In this document: positions 41,934 to 49,625 of the stretch, piece by piece
Numbering within the stretch: the first letter of the stretch is position 1
Layout: the number at the start of each line of letters is the position of its first letter
Assembly: GCA_945883495.1 (NCBI GenBank)
Contig: CAMCXS010000032.1
Span: forward strand, 1 to 59,648
Length of the DNA stretch: 59,648 bases
Origin: Akkermansia muciniphila
GTDB taxonomy: Bacteria; Verrucomicrobiota; Verrucomicrobiia; Verrucomicrobiales; DEV007
Reading direction: 5' to 3'
The notes under the pieces: model-generated
Told to the model about the DNA's origin: nothing
Seen by the model: the letters and a program-made list of their open reading frames with translations, nothing else
The model's database searches: none
Position numbers and translations under genes: made by a program

Positions 41934-42902
41934 CTAGAACGCTGCGGGAGCGGGAAAATTCACCGCACCGGTGGCGGCCCATTCAGTTCCGCGCTTCAGC
42001 GTTTCCTGAAATCCGGTGCTGCCCATGGATACGGCGCTGTGGCCGAGCGCGGTATGAAAAACGCGTCCTTTGCCGTAAGGAATCGCCATGAGCAACGGTT
42101 CCCATTCCCCAGAACCACCGGTCTCCGTGCTGGAGAGCGCGGCGCCGAGTACGGTCACGCCTTTGGCCGGTCCGCGGAGGCGATCGTAGAGCTCGTCCTG
42201 AGCGTGGGTCCACTGCGCCGGAAGCCCTTTCATGATCGGATGCTCAGGGGCCTGAGTTTCCACGACAAACTCGTGCTGCTTGCCATGAGAACCGCCGCGG
42301 CCCGGCGTGGGATCAAGGGTCCACTGACCATCGCGCTTGCGGAGGTAGGGCCCGGAAAGCTCGCTCCGGCCTCCCCAACCGCCCACGCCGATCATCTCGT
42401 TGTAAGCGGGCCACTCTGGGAAGGAATTGTTCGCCGCATGGACGGAGACAAACCCGCCCCCGTTCTGGACAAACGCCTCAAACGCGGAGCGCACCGCTTC
42501 GGGCCAGAGCTCCCCGTTGTAATTGGAGACGACCACGTCATGAGCGGCAAAGTCCGGTTTCCAGGCGTCCCAGGCAGCGGCGCTCTGCTGCTTGTGAGCG
42601 GCCACCATGGCTTCCCAATCCTTCAGTTCGGCCGCAAACTTCGCTTGAGCCGCTTCGTCACTCTTGTTTTGCGGGGCACGCGGAGCTTTTGGCGCCGATC
42701 CCGGAGCCGTGGACACGGTCACCTCAAAACGCCCGGAATCCTTGAGAATCGCGACCAGCAAGGGCGTGGTCTCCTGCCAAGCGTGGTTGTTCTGTCCATC
42801 AATGAGGAGGACTTTTACCTTCTCCTCCGCCCAACCGGGAGCGAGCGCGGAGAGCAAAAAGCAGAAGATCGAGGCGAGTTGCCGGCGAGCGAACAGGGTC
42901 AT
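41934..42902 (-). CDS. Exported ThuA-domain protein (copy 2)
   Basis: 322 residues with a signal peptide (LASIFCFLLSALAPGWAEE) and a ThuA domain: KVLLIDGQNNHAWQETTP, DVVVSNYNGE, GGGFVSVHAANNSFPEW, then the late segment GRVFHTALGHSAVSM. Residues about 65-100 form a Lys/Ala/Gln-rich helical insertion. It is only distantly like the ThuA at 39946. The start has a textbook TTGCAA-17-TAGGCT promoter ending 6 nt before the ATG. It probably heads a two-gene operon with the phosphoesterase. Confidence 0.9.
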   Translation of the reverse strand: MTLFARRQLASIFCFLLSALAPGWAEEKVKVLLIDGQNNHAWQETTPLLVAILKDSGRFEVTVSTAPGSAPKAPRAPQNKSDEAAQAKFAAELKDWEAMVAAHKQQSAAAWDAWKPDFAAHDVVVSNYNGELWPEAVRSAFEAFVQNGGGFVSVHAANNSFPEWPAYNEMIGVGGWGGRSELSGPYLRKRDGQWTLDPTPGRGGSHGKQHEFVVETQAPEHPIMKGLPAQWTHAQDELYDRLRGPAKGVTVLGAALSSTETGGSGEWEPLLMAIPYGKGRVFHTALGHSAVSMGSTGFQETLKRGTEWAATGAVNFPAPAAF

Positions 42903-42908
42903 AGAGTA

Positions 42909-42937
42909 AGCCTAGGAGAACCCGGGCTTTTTTGCAA
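42909..42937 (-). promoter_or_regulatory. Promoter of the ThuA (copy 2) operon, leaderless layout
   Basis: On the minus strand TTGCAA (42937-42932), a 17-nt spacer, then TAGGCT (42914-42909). Only six bases separate this -10 box from the ATG at 42902, so the transcript should start at or beside the start codon. Confidence 0.6.
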
Positions 42938-42966
42938 AAGCGCAATTTGCACGAAGAAGAGGCGGG

Positions 42967-42995
42967 TTGATCCCCGGCGTTCCTCTTGCTAGCCT
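42967..42995 (+). promoter_or_regulatory. Promoter of the nuclease-rhodanese operon, leaderless layout
   Basis: TTGATC (42967-42972), 17-nt spacer, TAGCCT (42990-42995); six bases then the ATG at 43002. It is divergent from the ThuA promoter at 42909-42937. Confidence 0.55.
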
Positions 42996-43001
42996 CTCCG
43001 C

Positions 43002-43448
43002 ATGAAATCCCTGCTCGCCGCCCTTTTGCTGCTCACCGCCATTTCCGTCCAGGCCGCCGATGCGGATCCGATGGCGTTCCCTGGGGACGAAGCGCTTTAT
43101 TTCTATCGCGCGGAGTTGGTCCGTGTCGTCGATGGGCAAAACGTGATGCTCGATGTCGATCTCGGATTTTTCACCTGGCACCGCAAAACCACGGTGCGCT
43201 TGGCGGGCATTGACGCTCCGGAAATCAACACGCCGGAAGGCAAGGCGGCGTTCGATTGGCTGAAGTCTCGATTGGAAGAAGCTTCGGAAGCGGGCGATCT
43301 TCGCATTCGCACCGTCAAAGGCGACGATACCCGGGACCTGAATGGCACCTGGGGCCGGTGGTTCGGCGTCCTTTTCGCCGATGGCGTGTGCGTGAACCAG
43401 GAAATGATCGAGAAAGGACTGGCCAAAGCACAGGCGAAGAAGGAATGA
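43002..43448 (+). CDS. Exported staphylococcal-nuclease-like protein with altered metal site
   Basis: 148 residues with a signal peptide (LLAALLLLTAISVQA). The SNase fold is clear: VVDGQNVMLDVDLGF, TVRLAGIDAPEINTPEG, GTWGRWFGVLF. By alignment to the staphylococcal enzyme the Arg35, Asp40, Glu43 and Arg87 equivalents are kept, but the DGDT loop is DGQN, so the calcium ligand Asp21 is replaced by Gln. Two nearby acids (LDVDLG) might compensate. Activity is therefore uncertain. The stop overlaps the start of the next gene by 4 nt. Confidence 0.85.
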   Translation: MKSLLAALLLLTAISVQAADADPMAFPGDEALYFYRAELVRVVDGQNVMLDVDLGFFTWHRKTTVRLAGIDAPEINTPEGKAAFDWLKSRLEEASEAGDLRIRTVKGDDTRDLNGTWGRWFGVLFADGVCVNQEMIEKGLAKAQAKKE

Positions 43449-43930
43449 ATGGTGTCCGCCGCCTCAGATGGGTCATCGTCTTCATGGGCCTCGGCGCGGC
43501 GTTGGCCCTAGGCACGGAAGCGATCTGGGATCGGAGCCTTTTTGCTCGGCGGCCGGATCGGGCTTGCGCGAACTTGAATGCCACGGCTGCCCGGGCGTGG
43601 TTGCGGTATCATCCAGAAACCCAGGTGCTCGACGTCCGCTCCGCACGGGAAGTCGCGGGCGGAACGTTGCCGGGCGCGGTGAACATTTCCATCGGCGATG
43701 CCGAGTTCCAAACCAAAGTGGCCAGGCTCGACCGGAATAAGCCAGTGCTGGTCTACTGCGAAGGAGGGTTCCGCAGCCGCAAAGCAGTAGGGCGGCTCAA
43801 ATCGCTGGGCTTTACGAACATCCAGCACCTCCATCGCGGTTACCTTTCGTGGAGGTTCACTCAAGCCCCGGCGCCCGAAGCTCCCGCAAAACCCGGCCGC
43901 TCAGGGGAAGCTTCGGGTGCAGGCCCATGA
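43445..43930 (+). CDS. Membrane-anchored rhodanese-like protein
   Basis: 161 residues. The start is fixed by a 4-nt ATGA overlap with the nuclease gene. A basic start and one membrane helix (RWVIVFMGLGAALALGTEAI) are followed by a rhodanese domain with active-site Cys in VLVYCEGGFRSR and the CH2-like GYLSWR near the end. Probably a periplasmic sulfur carrier or phosphatase-like rhodanese. The Pro/Ala-rich tail overlaps the end of the convergent DUF4838 gene by 74 nt, and could be dispensable. Confidence 0.87.
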   Translation: MNGVRRLRWVIVFMGLGAALALGTEAIWDRSLFARRPDRACANLNATAARAWLRYHPETQVLDVRSAREVAGGTLPGAVNISIGDAEFQTKVARLDRNKPVLVYCEGGFRSRKAVGRLKSLGFTNIQHLHRGYLSWRFTQAPAPEAPAKPGRSGEASGAGP

Positions 43931-45842
43931 CACGATCGCTTTCCGGACCGGCGCCGGGCTCGCGGAAGACGGCTTGCCAGTTGATGGCGAACTCGGGGAA
44001 ATCCTTCTTCATCCGCGCGGCGATTTCCCAGTTTGCCAAGACCTTGGCCTTGGCCTCGGTATCTTGGTTCTTGCTGGCTTCGAAGCGTTGCATCCAGGTT
44101 CGGGTATCGACCACCAGCGTGGTGTAGTCGAGGCCGCATTGGATGAACTGGAGACGGCGGCGGTATCTTTCATCCGCGCCGGCCAGGCGTTGCTCGGCGG
44201 CGTCGAGGTGGGCGTGAGCTTTGCTGAGGAGTTCTGGAGTGTATTTTTTCGGCAGGTCAAAGGCGCGGTGGCGGCTCGGTTCCTCGGCCACGAATTCCAT
44301 GCGGGTGCGCTCCAAAAGTTGCCAATACGCCTTCACCTCGGCGGCGGCGGGCCCGAAGCCACGCAGATAGTAATCGTCCATCAAGGCGGCGATGTCCGTT
44401 CCTGGATTCCAAGCAAGGTGCGCGAGGGCATAGTAGTGCGGCCCCTGGGTAGCCCAATGCAGCCAGAAGAGGTCGAAGTGGAGCCCCAAACAGTGATGCT
44501 TCGCGGCAAACTGAAAATCATCTCCCGCTTGCGTCATCGCCACGTCCGGCATGCCCCAGGACAAACCGGCGGGGCTCCCAAGATTGGGTCGCCACATGAG
44601 ATGCTTCGACTTCGCTCCCCACCCGGTGTGCTGCTGCATCGCCAGCGTCCGGTCCGCCGGAGAACGGAGGTGAAAATTGGCCACGCTGGAGATGATCACA
44701 TTGTCGTCCGGCGCGATCCCGAGGGGCGGATTGCGGGCCAAGCCATAGGCGTTGAGCTGGACGTAAAGCTCGCGTTCTGGAAATTCTTGTTTGAGGAGGC
44801 GCGCCAAGGTGTTCGCGAAGCGCACATCGCGGTCGGATTGGGAAACGCCTTGGAATTTCACCTTTCCGAAGCCCCACTCCACCGGCGCGCCATCGGGATG
44901 ATCCCAAGCGAGGCATTTCGCGCAGGTGCAATGGCCGGAGGTGAAGCCGTCGTTCGGAGAGACGTTGATGACACGCAACAGTGGATCCGCCCGCACCCGG
45001 TCCGCCGTGTCCGCGATCCATTGCCTCCAGACGTCTGGATTGGAGGCACAGAGCTTGGTGTTGTGGGGGTTCCCCGCGATCGCTTGGCGCCTGCCATCGG
45101 GCGCTGCGGCGAAGTATTCCGGGTGAGCCTGGCCGTATGTCTCCCACCAATCTCCAAACCCATGCCCGCCGCTGATGTCCATGGAATCGAGCTGCACCCG
45201 TTGCCAGCGCGCCCAGAGTTCATCGGCCCCCTCTTTGTTGTCCCCGAGGGAGAGCTTGACGAACAACCCGGACCGGGCACGGATCGTCGGGTGATAACGG
45301 ATTTCGCAAGGCGCGATGACGAGGGAGTCGCGCCGCTCCCACTCCTCTTCCCCGGGCCAAAGCCAGCGGATGCCGAGCTGATCTTGCAGGAACGAGTAAA
45401 CGGCGTTCGCGGTGCCATATTCCTGTTGAAGGCCGGTCTTCGTCGCCAGCCGCCCCTTGGCCTCCATGTGCGCCGGGTCCCAACGGTCCCGCCCCGCCAG
45501 CACGAGATGGCCGTCCTTGGCGAGAATGAGCGTCTCCTCGGGATGCGCAAACTCGAAGTCCGTCCCAGGGAAGAGTTGTTTCACGGCGGGTTGCACACCT
45601 ACCCAAATGGCCCGGTCCGGCAACGAAGCCGGAGGGCCGTCGAGAACCTCTGGCGGGGCACCGCAGAGCTTGCCAAGGTACTCCGCCAAGGTCGCCGCCG
45701 CTTCCCGCGTCCGCAGCGGTGCTCCCGGCGCGACGATCACTGGAGCCGGGGCAACACCGGCCGATGGGTCCGCCAAAACGATGCCGGCGGCCTCGAGATC
45801 GCAGGCGAGTAGGAGAAGAGCAAAGAGGGCGCGCAAGCTCAT
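43857..45842 (-). CDS. Exported DUF4838 domain protein
   Basis: About 661 residues with a signal peptide (SLRALFALLLLACDLEAAG). An N-terminal domain (about 20-140) resembles the GH20/GH67-type companion domain and is followed by a TIM-barrel-like DUF4838 region containing HGFGDWWETYGQAHPEYFA, INVSPNDGFTSGHCTCAKC and LYVQLNAYGLARNPPLG. DUF4838 proteins are probable glycoside hydrolases acting on polysaccharides, not characterised in detail. An upstream ATG at 45881 would add 13 residues before the signal peptide. The 3' end overlaps the convergent rhodanese gene by 74 nt. Confidence 0.85.
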   Translation of the reverse strand: MSLRALFALLLLACDLEAAGIVLADPSAGVAPAPVIVAPGAPLRTREAAATLAEYLGKLCGAPPEVLDGPPASLPDRAIWVGVQPAVKQLFPGTDFEFAHPEETLILAKDGHLVLAGRDRWDPAHMEAKGRLATKTGLQQEYGTANAVYSFLQDQLGIRWLWPGEEEWERRDSLVIAPCEIRYHPTIRARSGLFVKLSLGDNKEGADELWARWQRVQLDSMDISGGHGFGDWWETYGQAHPEYFAAAPDGRRQAIAGNPHNTKLCASNPDVWRQWIADTADRVRADPLLRVINVSPNDGFTSGHCTCAKCLAWDHPDGAPVEWGFGKVKFQGVSQSDRDVRFANTLARLLKQEFPERELYVQLNAYGLARNPPLGIAPDDNVIISSVANFHLRSPADRTLAMQQHTGWGAKSKHLMWRPNLGSPAGLSWGMPDVAMTQAGDDFQFAAKHHCLGLHFDLFWLHWATQGPHYYALAHLAWNPGTDIAALMDDYYLRGFGPAAAEVKAYWQLLERTRMEFVAEEPSRHRAFDLPKKYTPELLSKAHAHLDAAEQRLAGADERYRRRLQFIQCGLDYTTLVVDTRTWMQRFEASKNQDTEAKAKVLANWEIAARMKKDFPEFAINWQAVFREPGAGPESDRVMGLHPKLPLSGRVLRELRAPGLE

Positions 45843-45940
45843 GGGAAGCCAGTTCAGCAGAAGAAAGCCCTGGAAGTCCATCCCTGCTTTTCTGCTTTCC
45901 GAGTTCCGCCCGGTTCAGTGTCGCCACGTCCAAGGAAAGC

Positions 45941-45974
45941 AAAGTTTGACAAAGTTTGGCAGATTCCGTAGCGT
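45941..45974 (+). promoter_or_regulatory. parDE promoter with direct repeat and leaderless start
   Basis: TTGACA (45946-45951), 17-nt spacer and TAGCGT (45969-45974); the ParD ATG begins at 45982, seven bases later. The direct repeat AAAGTTTG at 45941-45948 and 45952-45959, 11 bp apart, overlaps the -35 box and is a plausible ParD operator, consistent with the autorepression usual in this family. Confidence 0.6.
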
Positions 45975-45981
45975 CTAATTC

Positions 45982-46221
45982 ATGAACGTTTCGCTCACGC
46001 CGGAACTGGAACGAGCCGTGAAAGCCAAGGTTGACTCTGGTCTCTACAACAATGCCAGTGAGGTCATCCGTGAGGCCCTGCGGTTGACGCTCCGGATGGA
46101 AGCCGAGAACGAGTGGCTCAAGCGGGAAGCCGCGATTGGCTACGCTCAGCTTGAAGCCGGGGAGACGGTCCGGGTAGACTCCAAGGAGGAATTTTTCAGG
46201 CTGGCTCGTCAGAAAGGATGA
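45982..46221 (+). CDS. parD: ParD-type antitoxin (ribbon-helix-helix)
   Basis: 79 residues. The N-terminal ribbon-helix-helix DNA-binding part reads NVSLTPELERAVKAKVDSG, then NNASEVIREALRLTLR, a classic ParD pattern. The C-terminal 40 residues form the helix that wraps and neutralises the toxin. Antitoxin and operon repressor. The last 4 nt overlap the toxin start (ATGA). Confidence 0.95.
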   Translation: MNVSLTPELERAVKAKVDSGLYNNASEVIREALRLTLRMEAENEWLKREAAIGYAQLEAGETVRVDSKEEFFRLARQKG

Positions 46222-46520
46222 CCCTGGAGTTCACCCAAGCAGCCCTCAGCGACCTTCGAGCGATCCGCGATTACACCTTGGCCCGCTGGGGCGAAGATCA
46301 AGAGCAGGCCTATCTTGGGGAGCTTTGGACCAAGTTCGAACAGATTCTCTCCGATCCTGGGCGCTGGCGATTCCGGCCCGACCTGTTTCCCGAATGCCAA
46401 ATTGCCGCCCACAAAAAGCACGTGGTTCTGTTTCGGATTCGAGGGACTACGTTGCAAGTGGTGCGCATTCTTCATGGAGCAATGGATCTGCCCCGGCATG
46501 TTCCTGATGATCTGGACTGA
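46218..46520 (+). CDS. parE: ParE-type toxin (RelE/ParE superfamily)
   Basis: 100 residues of the ParE fold: a helical hairpin (LSDLRAIRDYTLARWGEDQEQAYLGE) then a four-stranded sheet ending KKHVVLFRIRGTTLQVVRIL. ParE toxins poison DNA gyrase and trigger the SOS response; this member's target is inferred from family. It ends 70 nt before a methyltransferase gene on the same strand. The pair is intact, so it may stabilise this locus. Confidence 0.94.
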   Translation: MTLEFTQAALSDLRAIRDYTLARWGEDQEQAYLGELWTKFEQILSDPGRWRFRPDLFPECQIAAHKKHVVLFRIRGTTLQVVRILHGAMDLPRHVPDDLD

Positions 46521-46590
46521 TCGGCAGCGCCTCTTCTCCAGTCGAGGAGGAGGGTTGACAGGTCCGCCGGATCGGAGTGAGGATCGCTGG

Positions 46591-47277
46591 ATGAGATTGG
46601 CCGCCCTTTGCTTCCCCGCTTTGCTCCTCTTCAGTGCGTCGCTTCCCGCCCAGGAGGCCAGCGTGAAGCCCGGGATCAACGAGAAGTTCCTCGATCCGGC
46701 CCTCAAGGTGGAGGAATGGACCGAGCGTTTCGAGACCGAGAGCCGGGAAATCTTCCATCAGCGGCAGGAGATCGTCGCCGCGGTGGGGCTCAAACCGGGC
46801 ATGGCGGTGGCGGATGTCGGAGCGGGCACGGGGCTCTTCACCTTGCCGTTTGCCGAGGCGGTGGGAACGGAAGGGAAGGTCTATGCCGTGGAGATCGCCA
46901 AAACCTTTCTGCTCCATATCTCGACTCGCGCCGCGGCGGCCAAGTTGACCAACGTCCATCCGGTGCATGCGACGGAACGAAGCGTGGAACTCCCCGAAGC
47001 AAGCATCGACGCCGCGTTCATCTGCGATGTGTATCACCACTTTGAATACCCGCAATCCAGTCTCGCGAGCCTGCACAAGGCGCTCAAACCGGGAGGTGAG
47101 TTGATCTTGATCGACTTCAAACGGATTCCCGGCGTGACGAGCGACTTCATCATGGGCCACGTCAGAGCCGGTCAAGAGGTGTTCGAAGCGGAAGTCACCG
47201 CCGCCGGGTTCGAAAAGACGGGTGAAGTGCCGGACCTTTTGAAGGAGAACTATTTCGTAAAATTTCGAAAGCCCTGA
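46591..47277 (+). CDS. Exported class I SAM-dependent methyltransferase
   Basis: 228 residues with a signal peptide (RLAALCFPALLLFSASLPAQE), unusual for a methyltransferase. The AdoMet-binding Rossmann motif I is VADVGAGTGLFTLP, motif II is VYAVEIA, and post-motif segments (AFICDVYHHFEYPQ, LKPGGELILIDF) are conserved. Export raises the question of how AdoMet would be supplied in the periplasm; a lost catalytic role is possible. A TTGACA at 46555-46560 and a weak TGAGGA 17 nt later end 7 nt before the ATG. The stop shares a base with the next gene's ATG. Confidence 0.82.
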   Translation: MRLAALCFPALLLFSASLPAQEASVKPGINEKFLDPALKVEEWTERFETESREIFHQRQEIVAAVGLKPGMAVADVGAGTGLFTLPFAEAVGTEGKVYAVEIAKTFLLHISTRAAAAKLTNVHPVHATERSVELPEASIDAAFICDVYHHFEYPQSSLASLHKALKPGGELILIDFKRIPGVTSDFIMGHVRAGQEVFEAEVTAAGFEKTGEVPDLLKENYFVKFRKP

Positions 47278-47771
47278 TGCGGATGAAACCTGCCCTGATT
47301 GTCATCGCCCTTGTCACCCTCCCCTGGAGCCATTCCAGCGCCGAACCGGAGGTCATCCCGATTCAGGTCCGGGAGAATCTGCGGATCGTGTATCAGGTCA
47401 CGGAAGACAGTCTCCACGAAGGGGTCAACAAGGGGCTCTTTTACGCCCGGAAACTGATCAACACCTACCAGCAGCAAGGCATCTCCGCGGAGCAAATTCA
47501 CCTCCATCTGGTCTACCACGGCACGGGGATCGCCGCCGTCGTCAACGACGAAGCCCGGAGCCGCCTGGGCGCCTCCGAAAGCAACCCGAACGGGGAGATC
47601 CTCGCCGAACTGATTGAGCGCGGCGTTCACATCGAACTTTGCGAAAACACGATGCAGCAAAAGGGCGTCAAGCCGGCCGAACTCCTGCCCGGCGTCAAGC
47701 TGGTCGTGGGCGCCTTCCCGAGGCTGATTGATCTCCAGTTGCAGGGCTACGCCTACATCAAGTTCGAGTGA
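47277..47771 (+). CDS. Exported DsrE-like protein
   Basis: 164 residues with a signal peptide (PALIVIALVTLPWSHSSAEP) and a DsrE/F-like fold (KLINTYQQQGISAEQIHLHLVYHG..., ELIERGVHIELCENTM). One conserved Cys (HIELCENTM) aligns with the sulfur-carrying Cys of the family. Translation starts at the ATG that shares one base with the methyltransferase stop (TGATG), so it is coupled. A periplasmic sulfur-related or redox role is plausible but unproven. Confidence 0.82.
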   Translation: MRMKPALIVIALVTLPWSHSSAEPEVIPIQVRENLRIVYQVTEDSLHEGVNKGLFYARKLINTYQQQGISAEQIHLHLVYHGTGIAAVVNDEARSRLGASESNPNGEILAELIERGVHIELCENTMQQKGVKPAELLPGVKLVVGAFPRLIDLQLQGYAYIKFE

Positions 47772-47917
47772 GGCTCGCGTTTGCGACCAAATCAGCCACG
47801 CCCGAACCCGCGAGGGCGGACCGGAAAAACGAACCGATCGCCATTTGCTCGCGATTCGCCAGTTCCCCGACATCGATCTGTTTGCGCCTGCTCCGTAAGG
47901 TCGGGGGAGCCCAAGGC

Positions 47918-48976
47918 TCAGCCAAATTCGGAAATTGGGATCTCCCAAGGTGGCGTGCCTTCTCTCGCCGATTGCGCCAATGCTTGGGCCTCCTCCAGCA
48001 ACTGCGTCAACAGCAACTGCACATCTTGGCAGCGCATCAGCGCCAGGCGCTCCCGGACGTGACCGTAGATTCGTTCCAAAGGTCTCAGGTAAGGAGGAGG
48101 CGAAAGCAAGTGCATCAGCGCGGTATGCGTCCTCAGATGCCCGATGACGCGTTGTGCGTGACCCGGGATCGTGGACTGAATCGCATTTCCATGGCCGCCC
48201 TGGTTCTTGCGGAAGACGACCATCAGATTTCCGCCGTCGCCTGACGTAAACACGTCCACCGCCCGCAATCCCGCTTTTTGCCCAGCCAAGGCAAGCGTGC
48301 TGCTGCTGAAGTGATGCAAGTGGCCGATGTGATGGCGACTGTGCGGCCACTGGCAACGAGACATCACGTGCGGCACTTCGATGAGCAGCAGCCCGTCGGG
48401 CTTCATCCAGCGTGCCATGGCAGTCAGGGCATCCACCGGGTGCGGCAGGTGCTCCAATACATGGAAGCAGGTGACCATGTCACAGCTTTCCAACTCTACC
48501 TGGGCTTCCTGATAGGTGGTTACCTGAACTGGAAGCCCGAGCACATCCCTCGCCACCTCGCCGTAGCCGATGTTGGGTTCAATCCCTTGAACCTCAAACC
48601 CAAGACCGCGCAGCATGAAGAGCAGTTCCCCGCCCCCCGCGCCGAGATCCATGACTGCCCCGCCTTGGTGCAATAAAGGGATCAAGTAGGTAAGGCGGTC
48701 GAGGGCAACTCGCCCGGCACGGTACACGTGCTTCAGTTTCGGCTGAAGGGTTTGCTTGTAAGACTTGCGATACTCATCGCGGTAGAATTGATCGATATCT
48801 TCGTCCGAGGGACGCGGATTCACCGAGACCAATCCGCAAGCGTGACAAACGACCGTTTGGAGCGGATTGCCCAAACGATCCCGGTCAGCAACAATCACAA
48901 AGAGTGAGTGACCACAAAGTTCACACGGAGAAAAATTCGAGCGTTCGGAGCGACGCAGGGCAGCAAAAGCAGGCAC
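47918..48976 (-). CDS. Cytosolic SAM-dependent methyltransferase with zinc-ribbon N-terminus
   Basis: 352 residues, GTG start at 48976. The N-terminal region has two CxxC pairs (CELCG..., CHACGLVSVNPRP), likely one zinc site. The AdoMet domain has AVMDLGAGGGELLFML, VQGIEPN and VTCFHVLEHLPHPVDAL, matching class I (Methyltransf_23) enzymes often found in glycan biosynthesis clusters. The C-terminal 90 residues are helical and less conserved. Convergent with the DsrE-like gene, 146 nt apart. Confidence 0.88.
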   Translation of the reverse strand: MPAFAALRRSERSNFSPCELCGHSLFVIVADRDRLGNPLQTVVCHACGLVSVNPRPSDEDIDQFYRDEYRKSYKQTLQPKLKHVYRAGRVALDRLTYLIPLLHQGGAVMDLGAGGGELLFMLRGLGFEVQGIEPNIGYGEVARDVLGLPVQVTTYQEAQVELESCDMVTCFHVLEHLPHPVDALTAMARWMKPDGLLLIEVPHVMSRCQWPHSRHHIGHLHHFSSSTLALAGQKAGLRAVDVFTSGDGGNLMVVFRKNQGGHGNAIQSTIPGHAQRVIGHLRTHTALMHLLSPPPYLRPLERIYGHVRERLALMRCQDVQLLLTQLLEEAQALAQSAREGTPPWEIPISEFG

Positions 48977-49056
48977 AACAGGATGATTGATGGAATATTG
49001 AAAGACTCATAACAATGACTCCGCCCAGAGGCGGCTCTACCTACAAAGGCAGTCCT

Positions 49057-49563
49057 TCAACACCGCATCACCCGGCCAGACGGAGGAGCAGCTAGGCGCC
49101 GCCCTTGCCGAATCGACTCAAATTTTCCACTCCTGGAAAGCCTGGGACACTGATACTTCACCTGGTGGCCGGAGAAGACGGTCGCCGGAGCCGGTGTCTC
49201 AATCGTGCGACCTTCACCGCGCAGCCCTTCATCGACCGAATAAAATCTGAACTCGTGATCTTGCTCCGGGCTGGTCGAAGCCCCCCCCAAGACCAGCAAG
49301 GTTTGGAGTAGAATGCCATGGGGCATCTGGCACTCTGCTTCATTCTCATGAGTGAAGCGAATGACGACCTCTCCATTCGCTTCCCCCGCCACGGCAATCT
49401 CATGGACAGGATCCAACTCAGCCAGCAGGGTAATCACAGAGGGAATGGATCCTTCCACAGAAAACTGCCAAGCGCCCAGGCACAAGAGACTCAACCAAGG
49501 GCAATGCCGACGAAGCCACCGCAACACGGGGAATCGGCCTGCGGATGAGGAGCGGTTCGTCAC
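49057..49563 (-). CDS. Small exported protein of unknown function
   Basis: 168 residues with a GTG start, an Arg-rich opening and a signal peptide (CPWLSLLCLGAWQFSVEGS). The mature part is predicted mostly beta (ELDPVHEIAVAGEANGEVVI, RFTHENEAECQMP). Two mature cysteines lie within C-x(n)-C positions that might pair. I do not recognise a family. It precedes recJ in the downstream direction with 62 nt between stops and starts and may not be co-transcribed. Confidence 0.6.
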   Translation of the reverse strand: MTNRSSSAGRFPVLRWLRRHCPWLSLLCLGAWQFSVEGSIPSVITLLAELDPVHEIAVAGEANGEVVIRFTHENEAECQMPHGILLQTLLVLGGASTSPEQDHEFRFYSVDEGLRGEGRTIETPAPATVFSGHQVKYQCPRLSRSGKFESIRQGRRLAAPPSGRVMRC

Positions 49564-49625
49564 AACTGGCTGCTACACAACGCAAACCTGATGTTGGATT
49601 CAAGAAATTTCTTTCACCCTTTGAT

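Noticed and set aside
43917-45812. A 631-codon plus-strand frame opposite the DUF4838 gene
   Set aside because: The minus strand has a signal peptide and DUF4838 motifs. The plus frame is a shadow of it.
47907-47919. Small GAGCC-CAA-GGCTC hairpin overlapping the stop of the zinc-ribbon methyltransferase
   Set aside because: Five-base stem without a T-run; insufficient for a terminator call.
47250-48356. A 368-codon minus-strand frame across the end of the DsrE-like and methyltransferase genes
   Set aside because: It crosses real genes on both strands and has no domain signature of its own.
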